DNA of 64,000 nucleotides from Variovorax sp. 54 (GTDB taxonomy: Bacteria; Pseudomonadota; Gammaproteobacteria; Burkholderiales; Burkholderiaceae_C). The stretch spans positions 6,093,501-6,157,500 of the forward strand of contig NZ_PEFF01000001.1 in assembly GCF_002754375.1 (NCBI RefSeq), in the 5' to 3' direction. The notes under the pieces are model-generated. The model searched no databases, was not told where the DNA came from, and saw only the letters and a list, made by a program, of their open reading frames with translations. This document shows, piece by piece, positions 36,245 to 45,053 of this stretch (positions are counted from its first letter, which is position 1; each line of letters opens with the position of its first letter). The translations under genes and the position numbers were made by a program.

Positions 36245-36835
36245 TCAGGCGGTGGCCTGCTCGGTGAGCACGGTCTTGTAGATGCTCTGCTTGGGCTGCG
36301 CCATCAGGCGGCGCAGCATGGGTTCGAATTCGCTGATGGGCAGGGTCTCGGCCTTGGGGTTGAAGGCCGGGTTGTCGTAGAGCGCGCAGAACTCGGCGGT
36401 GCGCTCGTAGTGCGGGTGGTCCTTGAAGTTGTCGCGCATGTCGCGGTCCAGCCCGATGTGGTGAAAGAAGTAGTGGCCCTGGAAGATGCCGTGGTTCTGC
36501 ACCATCCAGTGGTTGGCCTCGCTCACGAAGGGCTTGAGGATGGCGGCGGCAATGTCGGGGTGGTTGAAGGTGCCGAGCGTGTCGCCGATGTCGTGCAGCA
36601 GCGCGCACACCACGTACTCCTCGTCGCGGCCGTCGCGCAGCGCGCGCGTGGCGGTCTGCAGCGAGTGCGTGTAGCGGTCGACCGGAAAGCCGCCGTAGTC
36701 GCCTTCGAGGATCTGCAGGTGCTTGATCACGCGTGCGGGCAGGCCGCCCGTGAACTGCATGAACTCGCCGCCGATCAGTTGCCAGTCTTCGCGCGTGCTT
36801 TCCTGCATGCTCTTGAAACTTGCCCGTGCATTCAT
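36245..36835 (-). CDS. HD-domain metal-dependent protein
   Basis: A 196-residue protein with the HD signature: His57 in YTHSLQTATRA, His81-Asp82 in ALLHDIGD, and several later His (92, 109, 115, 121, 125, 126). The family includes phosphohydrolases and also the PhnZ/inositol-oxygenase-like diiron oxygenases. The 24-residue gap between the first His and the HD pair equals that I recall for PhnZ, but the later ligands cannot be assigned by eye. It is the first gene of an operon with a class II aldolase and faces a Crp-type regulator gene across a perfect palindrome. Confidence 0.78.
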   Translation of the reverse strand: MNARASFKSMQESTREDWQLIGGEFMQFTGGLPARVIKHLQILEGDYGGFPVDRYTHSLQTATRALRDGRDEEYVVCALLHDIGDTLGTFNHPDIAAAILKPFVSEANHWMVQNHGIFQGHYFFHHIGLDRDMRDNFKDHPHYERTAEFCALYDNPAFNPKAETLPISEFEPMLRRLMAQPKQSIYKTVLTEQATA

Positions 36836-36895
36836 CGTGTGCGTCTCCGTTCTTGGGGAATGGCGGTCACTGTAGACCTGCGCTTGACCTTCAAC

Positions 36896-36911
36896 TGTCA
36901 AGAATTTGACA
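36896..36911. promoter_or_regulatory. Crp/Fnr-type palindromic operator
   Basis: TGTCAA-GAAT-TTGACA is a perfect inverted repeat with the 6-4-6 layout of Crp/Fnr family sites. It lies between the HD-protein gene (start 61 bases away) and the Crp-type regulator gene (start 56 bases away), so the regulator could control both. Confidence 0.65.
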
Positions 36912-36966
36912 ATGCAGGCTTCTGGTAAACCCGCCTCGGGTGCCCTTCCTCTCCCTTTCCTCCTCC

Positions 36967-37689
36967 ATGGCCACCTCGACCAAGCCGCGCCTTTCGGCCG
37001 CGCACCGCACCGCGCTCGACGGCAACCCGTGGTTCACCAGCATGCCGCGCGCGCAGCGCGACGCGCTGGTGGGCGCGGCCGAATTGCTGCACGTGCGGCG
37101 CGGCACGATGGTGTTCCGCCAGGGCGACCCGATCCATGCCGCGGGCGGCGGCTTCTACGGGCTGGTGGCGGGCACCATCAAGATCTCGTCGCTGCGCCAG
37201 GACGGGCGCGAGGCCATCCTCGCGGTGCTGGAGCCGGGCAACTGGTTCGGCGAGATCACGCTCATCGACGGCTCGCCGCGCACGCACGACGCCACCGCGC
37301 TCGAAGCACTCGACCTGCTGGTGGTGTCGCCCGATGCCTTTGCGCGGCAGATGCGCGACGTGGCGTTTTCGAACGCCATCGCCGCCATGCTGGCCGCGCG
37401 CGTGCGCATGCTCTACGGCCTGGCCGAAGACGCCACCTTGCGCAGCCTGCGCGCGCGCGTGGCGCACCGGCTGCTGGTGCTGGCGCGCGGCGACGCCACG
37501 CAGTCGGTGCACCTGCGGCACGAACTCATGCTGTCGCAGGAGGCGCTGGCCATGATGCTCGGCGTGACGCGCCAGACGCTGTCGAAGGAACTCAACGCGC
37601 TGGCGACCGAGGGCGTGGTGTCGCTGGGCTACGGGCGCATCGAGCTGCTGTCGCTCGACGCGCTGCAGGGGCTGGTGCGCACGGGGTGA
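36967..37689 (+). CDS. Crp/Fnr family transcriptional regulator
   Basis: A 240-residue regulator. The cyclic-nucleotide-binding-like beta barrel spans about 30-140 (LLHVRRGTMVFRQGD, LEPGNWFGEITLIDGSPRT), followed by a dimer helix and a C-terminal HTH (ELMLSQEALAMMLGVTRQTL). The N terminus has no Cys cluster, so it is not an oxygen-sensing FNR. The ATG at 36967 was chosen; a GTG at 36940 would add nine residues, and neither has a clear ribosome site. It faces the HD/aldolase operon across a matching palindrome and probably controls it. Confidence 0.87.
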   Translation: MATSTKPRLSAAHRTALDGNPWFTSMPRAQRDALVGAAELLHVRRGTMVFRQGDPIHAAGGGFYGLVAGTIKISSLRQDGREAILAVLEPGNWFGEITLIDGSPRTHDATALEALDLLVVSPDAFARQMRDVAFSNAIAAMLAARVRMLYGLAEDATLRSLRARVAHRLLVLARGDATQSVHLRHELMLSQEALAMMLGVTRQTLSKELNALATEGVVSLGYGRIELLSLDALQGLVRTG

Positions 37690-37799
37690 TGGGCTGATGG
37701 TCTTGTCACAACGCGGGCAGGGCGCAGGCGTATAAGACCTTCCCGGCCCGCCATTCCGGCGGCTCGGTGTCTTATTTCTTCACTGGAAGGTGGCGAATC

Positions 37800-38489
37800 A
37801 TGAGCAACAACCAACCGACGGTCGTGCTGGTCCATGGTTTCTGGGGCGGCGCGGCGCACTGGCACAACGTCATCGTTGAACTCTTGCGCAAGGGCCACAC
37901 GGCCATCCGCGCGGTCGAGCTGCCGCTGACCTCGCTGGCCGACGACGCCGAGCGCACACGCAAGATGGTGGCGCAGGTTCAGGGGCCGGTGCTGCTGGTC
38001 GGCCACTCGTACGGCGGCGCGGTGATCACGCAGGCCGGCGACATGCCCAACGTGGTCGGGCTGGTCTACATCGCCGCCTTCGCACCCGACGCCGGCGAAA
38101 GCCCCGGCGGCATCACGCAGGAGCATCCGCCGGTGGCCGTGCCCAACCTGGCGCCCGACAGCGACGGCTATTTGTGGGTGATCCCCGAGAAATACCACGA
38201 GAGCTTCTGCCAGGACCTGAGCGCCGAAGAAGGCCTGGTGATGGGCCTCACGCAGAAGGCGCCGCTGGCCAGCACCTTCGGCGACACCATCACGGCGCCG
38301 GCCTGGAAGAAGAAGCCGTCGTGGTACCAGATCTCGAGCGAGGACCGCATGATCTCGCCCGTCAATCAGGAGCGCATGTCGGCGCGGCTGGGCGCGAAGA
38401 AGGTCATCACGCTGGCAGCCAGCCATGCCTCGCTGGCCTCGCAGCCGCAGGCCGTGGCGGCGCTCATCGACGAAGCCGCGAGCGCCTGA
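37800..38489 (+). CDS. alpha/beta hydrolase
   Basis: A 229-residue hydrolase of the small alpha/beta-fold esterase family. The oxyanion region is VVLVHGFWGGAAHW, the nucleophile Ser is in LLVGHSYGGAVITQA, the acidic residue probably lies in ISSEDRMISP and the His in LAASHASLAS. GGAAGG precedes the ATG. Related proteins are esterases or act as hydroxynitrile-lyase-like enzymes; the substrate is not visible. An inverted repeat ATAAGAC/GTCTTAT (37732-37738 and 37769-37775) lies in the leader. Confidence 0.85.
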   Translation: MSNNQPTVVLVHGFWGGAAHWHNVIVELLRKGHTAIRAVELPLTSLADDAERTRKMVAQVQGPVLLVGHSYGGAVITQAGDMPNVVGLVYIAAFAPDAGESPGGITQEHPPVAVPNLAPDSDGYLWVIPEKYHESFCQDLSAEEGLVMGLTQKAPLASTFGDTITAPAWKKKPSWYQISSEDRMISPVNQERMSARLGAKKVITLAASHASLASQPQAVAALIDEAASA

Positions 38490-38495
38490 GGCCGG

Positions 38496-40019
38496 TTAGG
38501 CGCAGCGCTCGGTGCGCTGCGCAGCCGTCGGGCGGGCCCGCCAGCCGAGGAAGGCCACGGCGCAGGCCGCCGCAATCACGATCGCCACGGCCACGCCCAT
38601 CACCGAGAAAAAAGCCTGGTCGAAGGCCGTGTGCGCGAGCGCCACGAGCTGCGTGGCAATCGGCGCGGGCAGCGTCTCTGCGGCCAGCAGCGCGGCGTCG
38701 ATGCTGTCGCTCGCCGAGGCCGGCACGGCCAGGCCTTCGGGAATGACCAGCGCGGCCGTGTAGCTCGACGAGAGCACGCTGCCCAGCAGCGCGATGCCCA
38801 GCACGCCGCCGAGTTCGTACGACACCTCTTCGATCGACGCCGCCATGCCGGCGTGTTCCACGGGCGCGTTGTTCATGACCGCGTTGGACGCCGCCGTGAT
38901 GGTCGCCCCCACGCCCAGCCCCAGCAGCACCAGGATGGCCGGCTTGAGCAGGCCTGCGGCATCGACCGCCAGTGCCAGCGCGCACAGCGCCAGCGCCGTG
39001 GTGACGAGGCCGCCCAGGATGACGGGGCGCGAGCCGATGCGCGCCAGCAGCAGGCCCGCGAGAGGCCCCGACACGAAGGCTGCCAGCGGCAGCGGCAGCA
39101 GGGTGAGACCGGCCTGCAGCGGCGTGAGGCCGACCACCAGCTGCAGCCGCTGGCTGAACACCAGCTCGACACCGATCAGCGCCACCGAGGCCACGATGGC
39201 CGCGATCACGCCGCCCGAGAAGTACGCGTTGCGGAACAGGCGGAAGTCGATCAGCGGCGCGCTGCTGCGCCGCTGGCGCCGCACGAAGAGGGCCATGGCC
39301 ACCACGGCGAGCACGCCGGTGATGGCGGCTGTCGTGACCGAGGGAGCGAACTTCGTGAGCTCCTTGATGGTCAGCACGAGGAAGACCAGCCCGACCAGCA
39401 CCTGCACCGAGCCGATGAAGTCCCACGGGCGCGTGCCGGTGTTCTTCTGCGTCGGCAGCAGCCACAGGGCCAGCACCAGCGCGAGCACCACCACGGGCAC
39501 GTTGATGAGAAACACCGAACCCCACCAGAAGTATTCGAGCAGCACGCCGCCCACGACCGGCCCGAGCGCCGCGCCGCCCGAGGCCACCGAGGCCCACACG
39601 CCGATGGCCACGGCGCGCTCGCGCTCGTCGGTGAACACCAGCCGCAGGATCGCCAGCGTGGCCGGCATCATCATCGACGCGCCCACGCCCAACAGGGCGC
39701 GCGCGGCGATGAGGACGGCCGGGTTCGGCGCGTAGGCCGCGCACAGCGAGGCCACGCCGAACACGGCCAGGCCCGCGACGAACATGCGCCGGTAGCCCAC
39801 GCGGTCGCCCAGCGCGCCCATGCCCAGCAGGAAGCCGGAGACGACCACGGTGTACGCGTTGAGGATCCACAACTTCTCGGTGGCCGATGCGGCCAGGTCG
39901 TGCGTGAGCGTGGGCAGCGCCGTGTAGAGCACGGTCATGTCGACCACGATCAGCAACAGCGCCATCGAGACGATGCCGAGCGTGATCCATTTCTTTGCGG
40001 TGGGGTTCAAGCCGTTCAT
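38496..40019 (-). CDS. MFS multidrug transporter, DHA2 (EmrB/QacA) family
   Basis: A 507-residue membrane protein with about 14 helices. The DHA2 motif VVDMTVLYTALPTLTHDL is near residue 28 and LGDRVGYRRMFVAGL is the loop 2-3 signature; LLGVGASMMMPATLAILRLV is the typical helix-4 motif region. It should expel drugs or toxic organics by proton antiport. Its start overlaps the GNAT gene by 4 bases, so the two are cotranscribed. A LysR gene diverges from the GNAT gene. Confidence 0.9.
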   Translation of the reverse strand: MNGLNPTAKKWITLGIVSMALLLIVVDMTVLYTALPTLTHDLAASATEKLWILNAYTVVVSGFLLGMGALGDRVGYRRMFVAGLAVFGVASLCAAYAPNPAVLIAARALLGVGASMMMPATLAILRLVFTDERERAVAIGVWASVASGGAALGPVVGGVLLEYFWWGSVFLINVPVVVLALVLALWLLPTQKNTGTRPWDFIGSVQVLVGLVFLVLTIKELTKFAPSVTTAAITGVLAVVAMALFVRRQRRSSAPLIDFRLFRNAYFSGGVIAAIVASVALIGVELVFSQRLQLVVGLTPLQAGLTLLPLPLAAFVSGPLAGLLLARIGSRPVILGGLVTTALALCALALAVDAAGLLKPAILVLLGLGVGATITAASNAVMNNAPVEHAGMAASIEEVSYELGGVLGIALLGSVLSSSYTAALVIPEGLAVPASASDSIDAALLAAETLPAPIATQLVALAHTAFDQAFFSVMGVAVAIVIAAACAVAFLGWRARPTAAQRTERCA

Positions 40020-40591
40020 AACGTGGCCCTCCGGTCGTGCGACTGTGCGGTGGTGCCGTCCAGTTCCTTGAGCATCGTGACGGAGACGGTCGTGCAGCCG
40101 CGTGCGTGGAAGAAGTCGTGCGCGCGGGTGTTGCCGATGCCGCTTTCGAGAAAGAGGCGCTGGATGCCGCGGCGCTGCAGCTCGGCGCAGACCCAGTCGA
40201 ACAGCTGCCCGCCCAAGCCCATGCCCTGGAAGCGCGCGTCGACGACGAGGTCGTCGAGCGTCGCGAAGCTGCGCGCGGCGCGGCGGGCGTCGTCGATCGA
40301 GACCAGCGCGAAGCCGGCCAGTGCGCCGTCGATTCGCGCGACGGCCACACGCGCGGTGGCCGTGGACGGGTCGAGCGCCAGTGTCTCGCGCAGCTGGGTT
40401 TCAAAGAGGCTGGGCAGGTCGGGGCGCCATTCGCCGACGGCCACGGCGCGCTGCTCCTGCAGCTCGGCGTGCGAGATGTAGGCGGGAGAAAGTTGCTGCA
40501 GGAACAGGGCGGTCATCGCCTGGGCCTGGGAAGGATCGCTGCACCAGCTCAGTTCGAACGCCGGTGTCGTCTTGTTGTTCACATTCGTCAT
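40016..40591 (-). CDS. GNAT family N-acetyltransferase
   Basis: A 191-residue protein with the GNAT fold: TARVAVARIDGALAGFALVS (strands 2-4), DDLVVDARFQGMGLGGQLFD with the Q/RxxGxG/A acetyl-CoA loop (QGMGLG), and LFLESGIGNTRAHDFFHARG. It acetylates an amine of unknown identity. Coupling by a 4-base overlap to a multidrug exporter suggests a detoxification role. A start at 40609 would add six residues. Confidence 0.87.
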   Translation of the reverse strand: MTNVNNKTTPAFELSWCSDPSQAQAMTALFLQQLSPAYISHAELQEQRAVAVGEWRPDLPSLFETQLRETLALDPSTATARVAVARIDGALAGFALVSIDDARRAARSFATLDDLVVDARFQGMGLGGQLFDWVCAELQRRGIQRLFLESGIGNTRAHDFFHARGCTTVSVTMLKELDGTTAQSHDRRATL

Positions 40592-40662
40592 GGCGCCATC
40601 TTGCGTCATTGAAATGAATGAATAAAGATGGAATCGATCTGAAAAATAGATGGGTGACCGAA

Positions 40663-41541
40663 ATGGAATGGACCGTCGATCAATTGCGCCAGTTCGTGAC
40701 GACCGCCGAATGCGGCTCGTTTTCGGCCGCGGCGCGCCATCTGGGCAAGGCCCAGTCGGCCGTGAGCACCGCCATCGGGCTGCTCGAGGTCGACCTCGGC
40801 GTGGCGCTGTTCGACCGCTCGCGCCGCAACGCGCAGTTGTCCGACGCGGGCCGGGTGTTGCTGCTCGAGGCGCGCGAGCTGCTGCGGCAGGCCGAGCAAC
40901 TCGACCAGCGCGCCCGCTCGCTGCACGAGGGCGACGAGGCCGCGCTGTCGCTGGCGCTGGACGAAGCCCTGCCGTACACCGCCATCGGCACGCTGATGCG
41001 CGAGATTTCGGCGAAGTTTCCGAGCCTCGAACTCACGCTGCTGAACGGCACCGCGACCGAGGTGGCCGACTATGTCGAGCAGGAGCGCGCCAGCGCGGCC
41101 TTTCACTTCGACCGCGGCCCGGTGCACGCCAGCTTCGACCAGCGCCACATCGGCAGCGTGCGCCAGGGCGTGTTCGTGGCCAGCGACCATCCGTTGGCCG
41201 ACGGCCGCACGGTGCGGCGCCAGGACCTGGCCCGGCAACGGCAGCTGCTGATGCATGCGGACGACGTGCACGAGGTGGCCTACAGCCCGCGCGTGTGGCG
41301 CTCCGACAGCTTCTACAGCACGGCGGAGATGGTGGCCGACAACCTGGGCTGGGCCGTGCTGCCCATCAACATCGCGCGCTACGAGGGCTTCAGCAAGGCG
41401 CTGAAGGAAGTGCCTTGCCCCTCGCTGGCGTTGCCGCGGCTGTCGGTGCGCATGCTGTGGCTGCCGGGGCGGCCGCTTGGGGCCACGGCGCTGTATGTGC
41501 AGCAGCGCTTTACCGAGCTGCTGGGTGACGGTGCTGTGTGA
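40663..41541 (+). CDS. LysR family transcriptional regulator
   Basis: A 292-residue LysR protein beginning MEWTVDQLRQFVTTAECGSF with HTH segment AARHLGKAQSAVSTAIGLLE, and an effector domain to the end. Divergent from the GNAT-MFS pair, so probably their regulator. The start could also be GTG 40654 or ATG 40618; 40663 aligns best with other family members. It converges with the LivK-like receptor gene, six bases apart. Confidence 0.88.
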   Translation: MEWTVDQLRQFVTTAECGSFSAAARHLGKAQSAVSTAIGLLEVDLGVALFDRSRRNAQLSDAGRVLLLEARELLRQAEQLDQRARSLHEGDEAALSLALDEALPYTAIGTLMREISAKFPSLELTLLNGTATEVADYVEQERASAAFHFDRGPVHASFDQRHIGSVRQGVFVASDHPLADGRTVRRQDLARQRQLLMHADDVHEVAYSPRVWRSDSFYSTAEMVADNLGWAVLPINIARYEGFSKALKEVPCPSLALPRLSVRMLWLPGRPLGATALYVQQRFTELLGDGAV

Positions 41542-41547
41542 GGTGCT

Positions 41548-42720
41548 TCAGCGCAGCACGCGGCCGTCGGCCGAGATGCTGATCAGGTCGATGCTGCGCA
41601 CGTTGTCGCGCAGGCCCGGGCGCAGGTTGATGCGGAAGCCACCCACGTCGTAGTCGGTCATCGCCGTCATCGTGCGCTGCAGCGTTGCGGTGTTGAAGCC
41701 ACGGCCCGCGCGGCGCACCGCCTCGCCCGCGGCCTTGGCGGCGATGAAGCCTTCGAGCCCTTCGTACGACGCGGTCTGGTCGGAGTTGTCGACCGCCGCG
41801 AGGTACTCCTTGACGATCGGAATGGCCGAGGGGCGCGGCGAGGGCACGACCTGCGAGATCACGATGCCGCCGATGTCCTTGCCCAGCTCGGCGTAGAGCG
41901 GGTCGATGCCGACGATCGAGAAGGCCATGAAGTTGCCCGTGTAGCCGCTCTTGCGCAGCGTGCGGATGGCGCTGGCCGTGGTGCCCGAGAGCGACACCAG
42001 CACGATGGCCTGGGGCGTCTGCTGCTGCACGGTCTTCAGCGCGGCGTCGAGCTTGTCGGCGCCCGCCGGCACCAGCGCGCTCGCAACCAGCGGCGGCAGC
42101 TTGAGTTCGGTGACGGCCTGCTGCACGGCGGCCAGGCCGGCGCGGCCCATGGCGTCGTCGTCGCCCACCAGCGCGATGCGCTTTTGCCCCACGGTGGCGC
42201 ATTGGCGCACGATCTTGAGGGCCTCGTCGATCATGCCGGGGCGCACATGGAACACGTTCGGGTGCTCGGGGCCGCGCAGCGTGTCGGACGCGGCAAAGGG
42301 CGCAAACAGCAGGCTGCCCTGCTGCGTGGCGACCTTGGCGCCGGCCTCGCTGCTGGCGGTGCCGACAAAGCCGAACAGCATGTCGGCCTTGTTCGCACCC
42401 AGCAGCGTGCGTGCGTTGGTGGTGGCGCGTGCGGCGTCGTAGCCGTCGTCGAGCTGCAGCAGCTTGAGTTGCAGGCCGGTGGCGGCGTTGCGCGTGTTGA
42501 AGTCGCTCACGGCAAGGCGGCTGCCCGCCGCGAAGGCGTTGCCGATCTCGTTGGCGCTGCCCGTGAGGGGCACCGACTGGCCGAGCAAAACGACGCGGGC
42601 CCCGGCGCCGCCGGCAGGGCGCGGTGTCTGTGCCAGCAGGGGACGGGTGATACCGAGGCCGCTTCCCAGAAGCAGCGTTGCACAGGCCTTGCCCAGCCAT
42701 GTCCTGCGAGACGCGTTCAT
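41548..42720 (-). CDS. LivK-like ABC transporter substrate-binding protein
   Basis: A 390-residue receptor with a leader (RRTWLGKACATLLLGSGLG, cut near LLAQ) and a Peripla_BP_6 (branched-chain amino acid receptor) fold: VVLLGQSVPLTGSANEIGNA, FGFVGTASSEAGAKVATQQ and RIALVGDDDAMGRAGLAAVQ. No transporter genes adjoin it, so the ligand is open. Such orphan receptors may bind aromatic acids. The start at 42720 is fixed by the signal peptide. Confidence 0.87.
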   Translation of the reverse strand: MNASRRTWLGKACATLLLGSGLGITRPLLAQTPRPAGGAGARVVLLGQSVPLTGSANEIGNAFAAGSRLAVSDFNTRNAATGLQLKLLQLDDGYDAARATTNARTLLGANKADMLFGFVGTASSEAGAKVATQQGSLLFAPFAASDTLRGPEHPNVFHVRPGMIDEALKIVRQCATVGQKRIALVGDDDAMGRAGLAAVQQAVTELKLPPLVASALVPAGADKLDAALKTVQQQTPQAIVLVSLSGTTASAIRTLRKSGYTGNFMAFSIVGIDPLYAELGKDIGGIVISQVVPSPRPSAIPIVKEYLAAVDNSDQTASYEGLEGFIAAKAAGEAVRRAGRGFNTATLQRTMTAMTDYDVGGFRINLRPGLRDNVRSIDLISISADGRVLR

Positions 42721-42804
42721 TGGCTTCCCTTTGCTAACAATAGTAAAAAAGTGTAGCAATTTCGGGGCCAGGGCGGAAGGCGCGGGTGCTCCAGAATTGC
42801 CCTT

Positions 42805-43365
42805 ATGAAAATGACTGTGTCCTGGGTTCTTGGGGGGGTGTGCGTGGTGCTCGCCGGTTGCGTTGTGTCGCCCCCATCGGAGGTGGTGGAAAAGGCGCTG
42901 CCCGCGCCGGCGGTCTTCGTGCCCGTGGCTGCACCGCAGCCGCCGCAACCGATGATCGACCCGCCACCCCTGCCGCCGCCATCGATGATCGAGCCGCCAC
43001 CGCTGCCACTGGCGGGGCCGCCGATGGCATTGCCGTCGGGGCCGACCCTCATGGCAGCGCCGCGCACCGATCGGCAGGAGGCGGCGGACGCGGTCGTGAA
43101 AGACCCGGTGATCCGCCAGCGCCGCTATCCCAAGTACCCGTCCGCACTGGCGGAAGAGGGCATCGAGGGCGTGGTGGTCACCACCTTCTTCGTCGGCGTG
43201 GACGGCAAGCCCGAAGACATCCGCGTCGAACGCTCGCCGCACCCGCTGTTGTCGCGGGCGGCGACCGATGCGATCAAGGAGTGGCGCTTCGACCCGGCGC
43301 GCACGGCGGACGGGCGTGCGGTGCGCGGCGCGATGCGGCTGCCGTTCCGCTTCCAGCTCGAGTGA
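42805..43365 (+). CDS. TonB C-terminal domain lipoprotein
   Basis: A 186-residue protein with a lipoprotein signal (VLGGVCVVLAGC, Cys at about residue 19), a Pro-rich segment (PPQPMIDPPPLPPPSMIEPP) and a C-terminal TonB domain (YPKYPSALAEEGIEGVVVTT, then ATDAIKEWRFDPARTADGRA). Ordinary TonB is held by an N-terminal membrane helix; a lipid-anchored form would not engage ExbBD in the usual way. It may be a TonB paralogue for a structural job. It lies alone, divergent from the LivK-like receptor. Confidence 0.8.
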   Translation: MKMTVSWVLGGVCVVLAGCVVSPPSEVVEKALPAPAVFVPVAAPQPPQPMIDPPPLPPPSMIEPPPLPLAGPPMALPSGPTLMAAPRTDRQEAADAVVKDPVIRQRRYPKYPSALAEEGIEGVVVTTFFVGVDGKPEDIRVERSPHPLLSRAATDAIKEWRFDPARTADGRAVRGAMRLPFRFQLE

Positions 43366-43386
43366 GCGGGCGGAGATGACGCGCGC

Positions 43387-44145
43387 TCAGGCGCGTTTTT
43401 CGAACACCAGGTCCCACACGCCGTGGCCCAACTTGAGGCCGCGGTTCTCGAACTTGGTGAGCGGGCGATACGCCGGCTTGTCCGCGTAGCCGGTGTCCGG
43501 CGCGGTGTTGCGCAGCAGCGGCTCGGCGCCCAGCACTTCGAGCATCTGCTCGGCGTAGGGCTGCCAGTCGGTGGCGCAGTGGATGTAGCCGCCCGGGCGC
43601 AGGTGCTGCGCCAGCTTGGTCACGAACTCGGGCTGGATCAGCCGGCGCTTGTTGTGGCGCTTCTTGTGCCACGGATCGGGAAAGAACACATGCACGCCGG
43701 CCAGCGTGCCGGGCTGCAGCATGTGGTCGAGCACGTCGACCGCGTCGTGCGCGCAGATGCGGATGTTCGAAATCGACTGCTCGCCGATGCGCTTGAGCAG
43801 CGCACCCACGCCGGGCTCGTGCACTTCGCAGCACAGGAAGTTGGTCTCGGGCAGCACGGTGGCGATGTGCGCCGTGGCCTCGCCCATGCCGAAGCCGATC
43901 TCCAGCACCGTCGGGCCGGCGCGGCCGCCGAAGGCCGCCGTGAGGTCGAGCGGTTCGGGCGTGTAGGGAATGAGGAACAGCGGGCCCAGCTCGGCGAAGG
44001 CGCGGGCCTGGCCGTCGGTGGTGCGGCCGGCGCGCTTCACGAAGCTCTTGAGGCGGCGATGCAGCGGATGCGGCTTGCCGTCGGTGGCGTCGTCTTCGGG
44101 AGGCACGGGCGGAAGGTCGTTGGACACGGTGTCGGGAATGTTCAT
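43387..44145 (-). CDS. trmB: tRNA (guanine-N7-)-methyltransferase TrmB
   Basis: A 252-residue enzyme that makes m7G46 in tRNA. SAM motif I is [20 protein letters not shown], followed by [19 protein letters not shown] and the family signature [20 protein letters not shown]; the end [20 protein letters not shown] is also typical. Its start overlaps gluQ by 4 bases. A TACAAT element inside the gluQ end, six bases before a 5-base leader, may give an extra near-leaderless promoter. Confidence 0.95.
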   Translation of the reverse strand: MNIPDTVSNDLPPVPPEDDATDGKPHPLHRRLKSFVKRAGRTTDGQARAFAELGPLFLIPYTPEPLDLTAAFGGRAGPTVLEIGFGMGEATAHIATVLPETNFLCCEVHEPGVGALLKRIGEQSISNIRICAHDAVDVLDHMLQPGTLAGVHVFFPDPWHKKRHNKRRLIQPEFVTKLAQHLRPGGYIHCATDWQPYAEQMLEVLGAEPLLRNTAPDTGYADKPAYRPLTKFENRGLKLGHGVWDLVFEKRA

Positions 44146-45047
44146 GAGGGCCGCGAATTGTAGAGATCGCGCCATTCGGGCACCCAGCCGGCCAATGCGG
44201 CGGTGCAACCGTCGGCTGCCGTGGGGCGCAGGCCGAGGGCGCGCGCGGCGGTGTCGAGCGCGGTCAATGCGGCTTGCGGCGTGGCGGTGTCGATGGCTGT
44301 GGCGCCGTTCTGCTTGGAGAGCTTGTCGCCGTCGGCGCCGCGCACCAGCGGCGTGTGCAGGTAGCTCGGCGTGGGCAGGCCGAGCGCCTGCTGCAGCAGG
44401 ATCTGGCGCGCGGTGTTGTCGGCCAGGTCTTCGCCGCGCACCACGTCGGTCACGCCCTGTTCGGCGTCGTCGACCACGACGGCGAGCTGATAGGCCCAGG
44501 GACCGTCGGCGCGTCGCAGCACGAAGTCGCCGACCTCGCGTTGCACGTCCTGTTGCTGCGGGCCGAGGCGGCGGTCGGTCCAGTGCAGATCGCCGGCCGG
44601 CATGCGGTGTGCGGCAAAGCGCCAGGCGCGCGCGGGCTTGCCGTGCAGGCCGTCGCGGCAGGTGCCGGGGTAGACGCGCTCGCCGTGGCGTTCATGCGCA
44701 TGGCCGAGCCGGGCCAGGGCGAGGTCGATGTCCTTGCGCGAGCAGCCGCAGGGATAGGCGAGGCCACACGCCTGCAGCGCGGTCAGCGCCGCCTCGTAGC
44801 GGGCGGCGCGCTGCGTCTGCCACTCGGGCGGTTCGTCGGGGAGCAGGGCGCAATCGGCGAGCTGGCGCAGGATGTGCTCGCCCATGCCGGGCAGGCAGCG
44901 CTCGGTGTCGGCGTCCTCGATGCGGATCAGCCAGCGCGCCTGGTCGCCGCGCGCGCGCACATCGAGCCAGCTCGCGAGCGCGGCCACCAGCGAGCCGGCA
45001 TGCAGCGGGCCGGTGGGCGAGGGCGCAAAGCGGCCGGTGGCGCGCAT
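44142..45047 (-). CDS. gluQ: glutamyl-Q tRNA(Asp) synthetase GluQ
   Basis: A 301-residue truncated glutamyl-tRNA synthetase paralogue that attaches Glu to queuosine-34 of tRNA(Asp). The HIGH-like motif is [20 protein letters not shown], the KMSKS-like motif is DKLSKQNGA, and the zinc Cys lie in YPCGCSRKD and YPGTCRDG. The anticodon-binding domain of GluRS is absent, as expected. It sits between an oxidoreductase gene and trmB, giving two adjacent tRNA-modification genes. Confidence 0.94.
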   Translation of the reverse strand: MRATGRFAPSPTGPLHAGSLVAALASWLDVRARGDQARWLIRIEDADTERCLPGMGEHILRQLADCALLPDEPPEWQTQRAARYEAALTALQACGLAYPCGCSRKDIDLALARLGHAHERHGERVYPGTCRDGLHGKPARAWRFAAHRMPAGDLHWTDRRLGPQQQDVQREVGDFVLRRADGPWAYQLAVVVDDAEQGVTDVVRGEDLADNTARQILLQQALGLPTPSYLHTPLVRGADGDKLSKQNGATAIDTATPQAALTALDTAARALGLRPTAADGCTAALAGWVPEWRDLYNSRPS

Positions 45048-45053
45048 CCTTTC

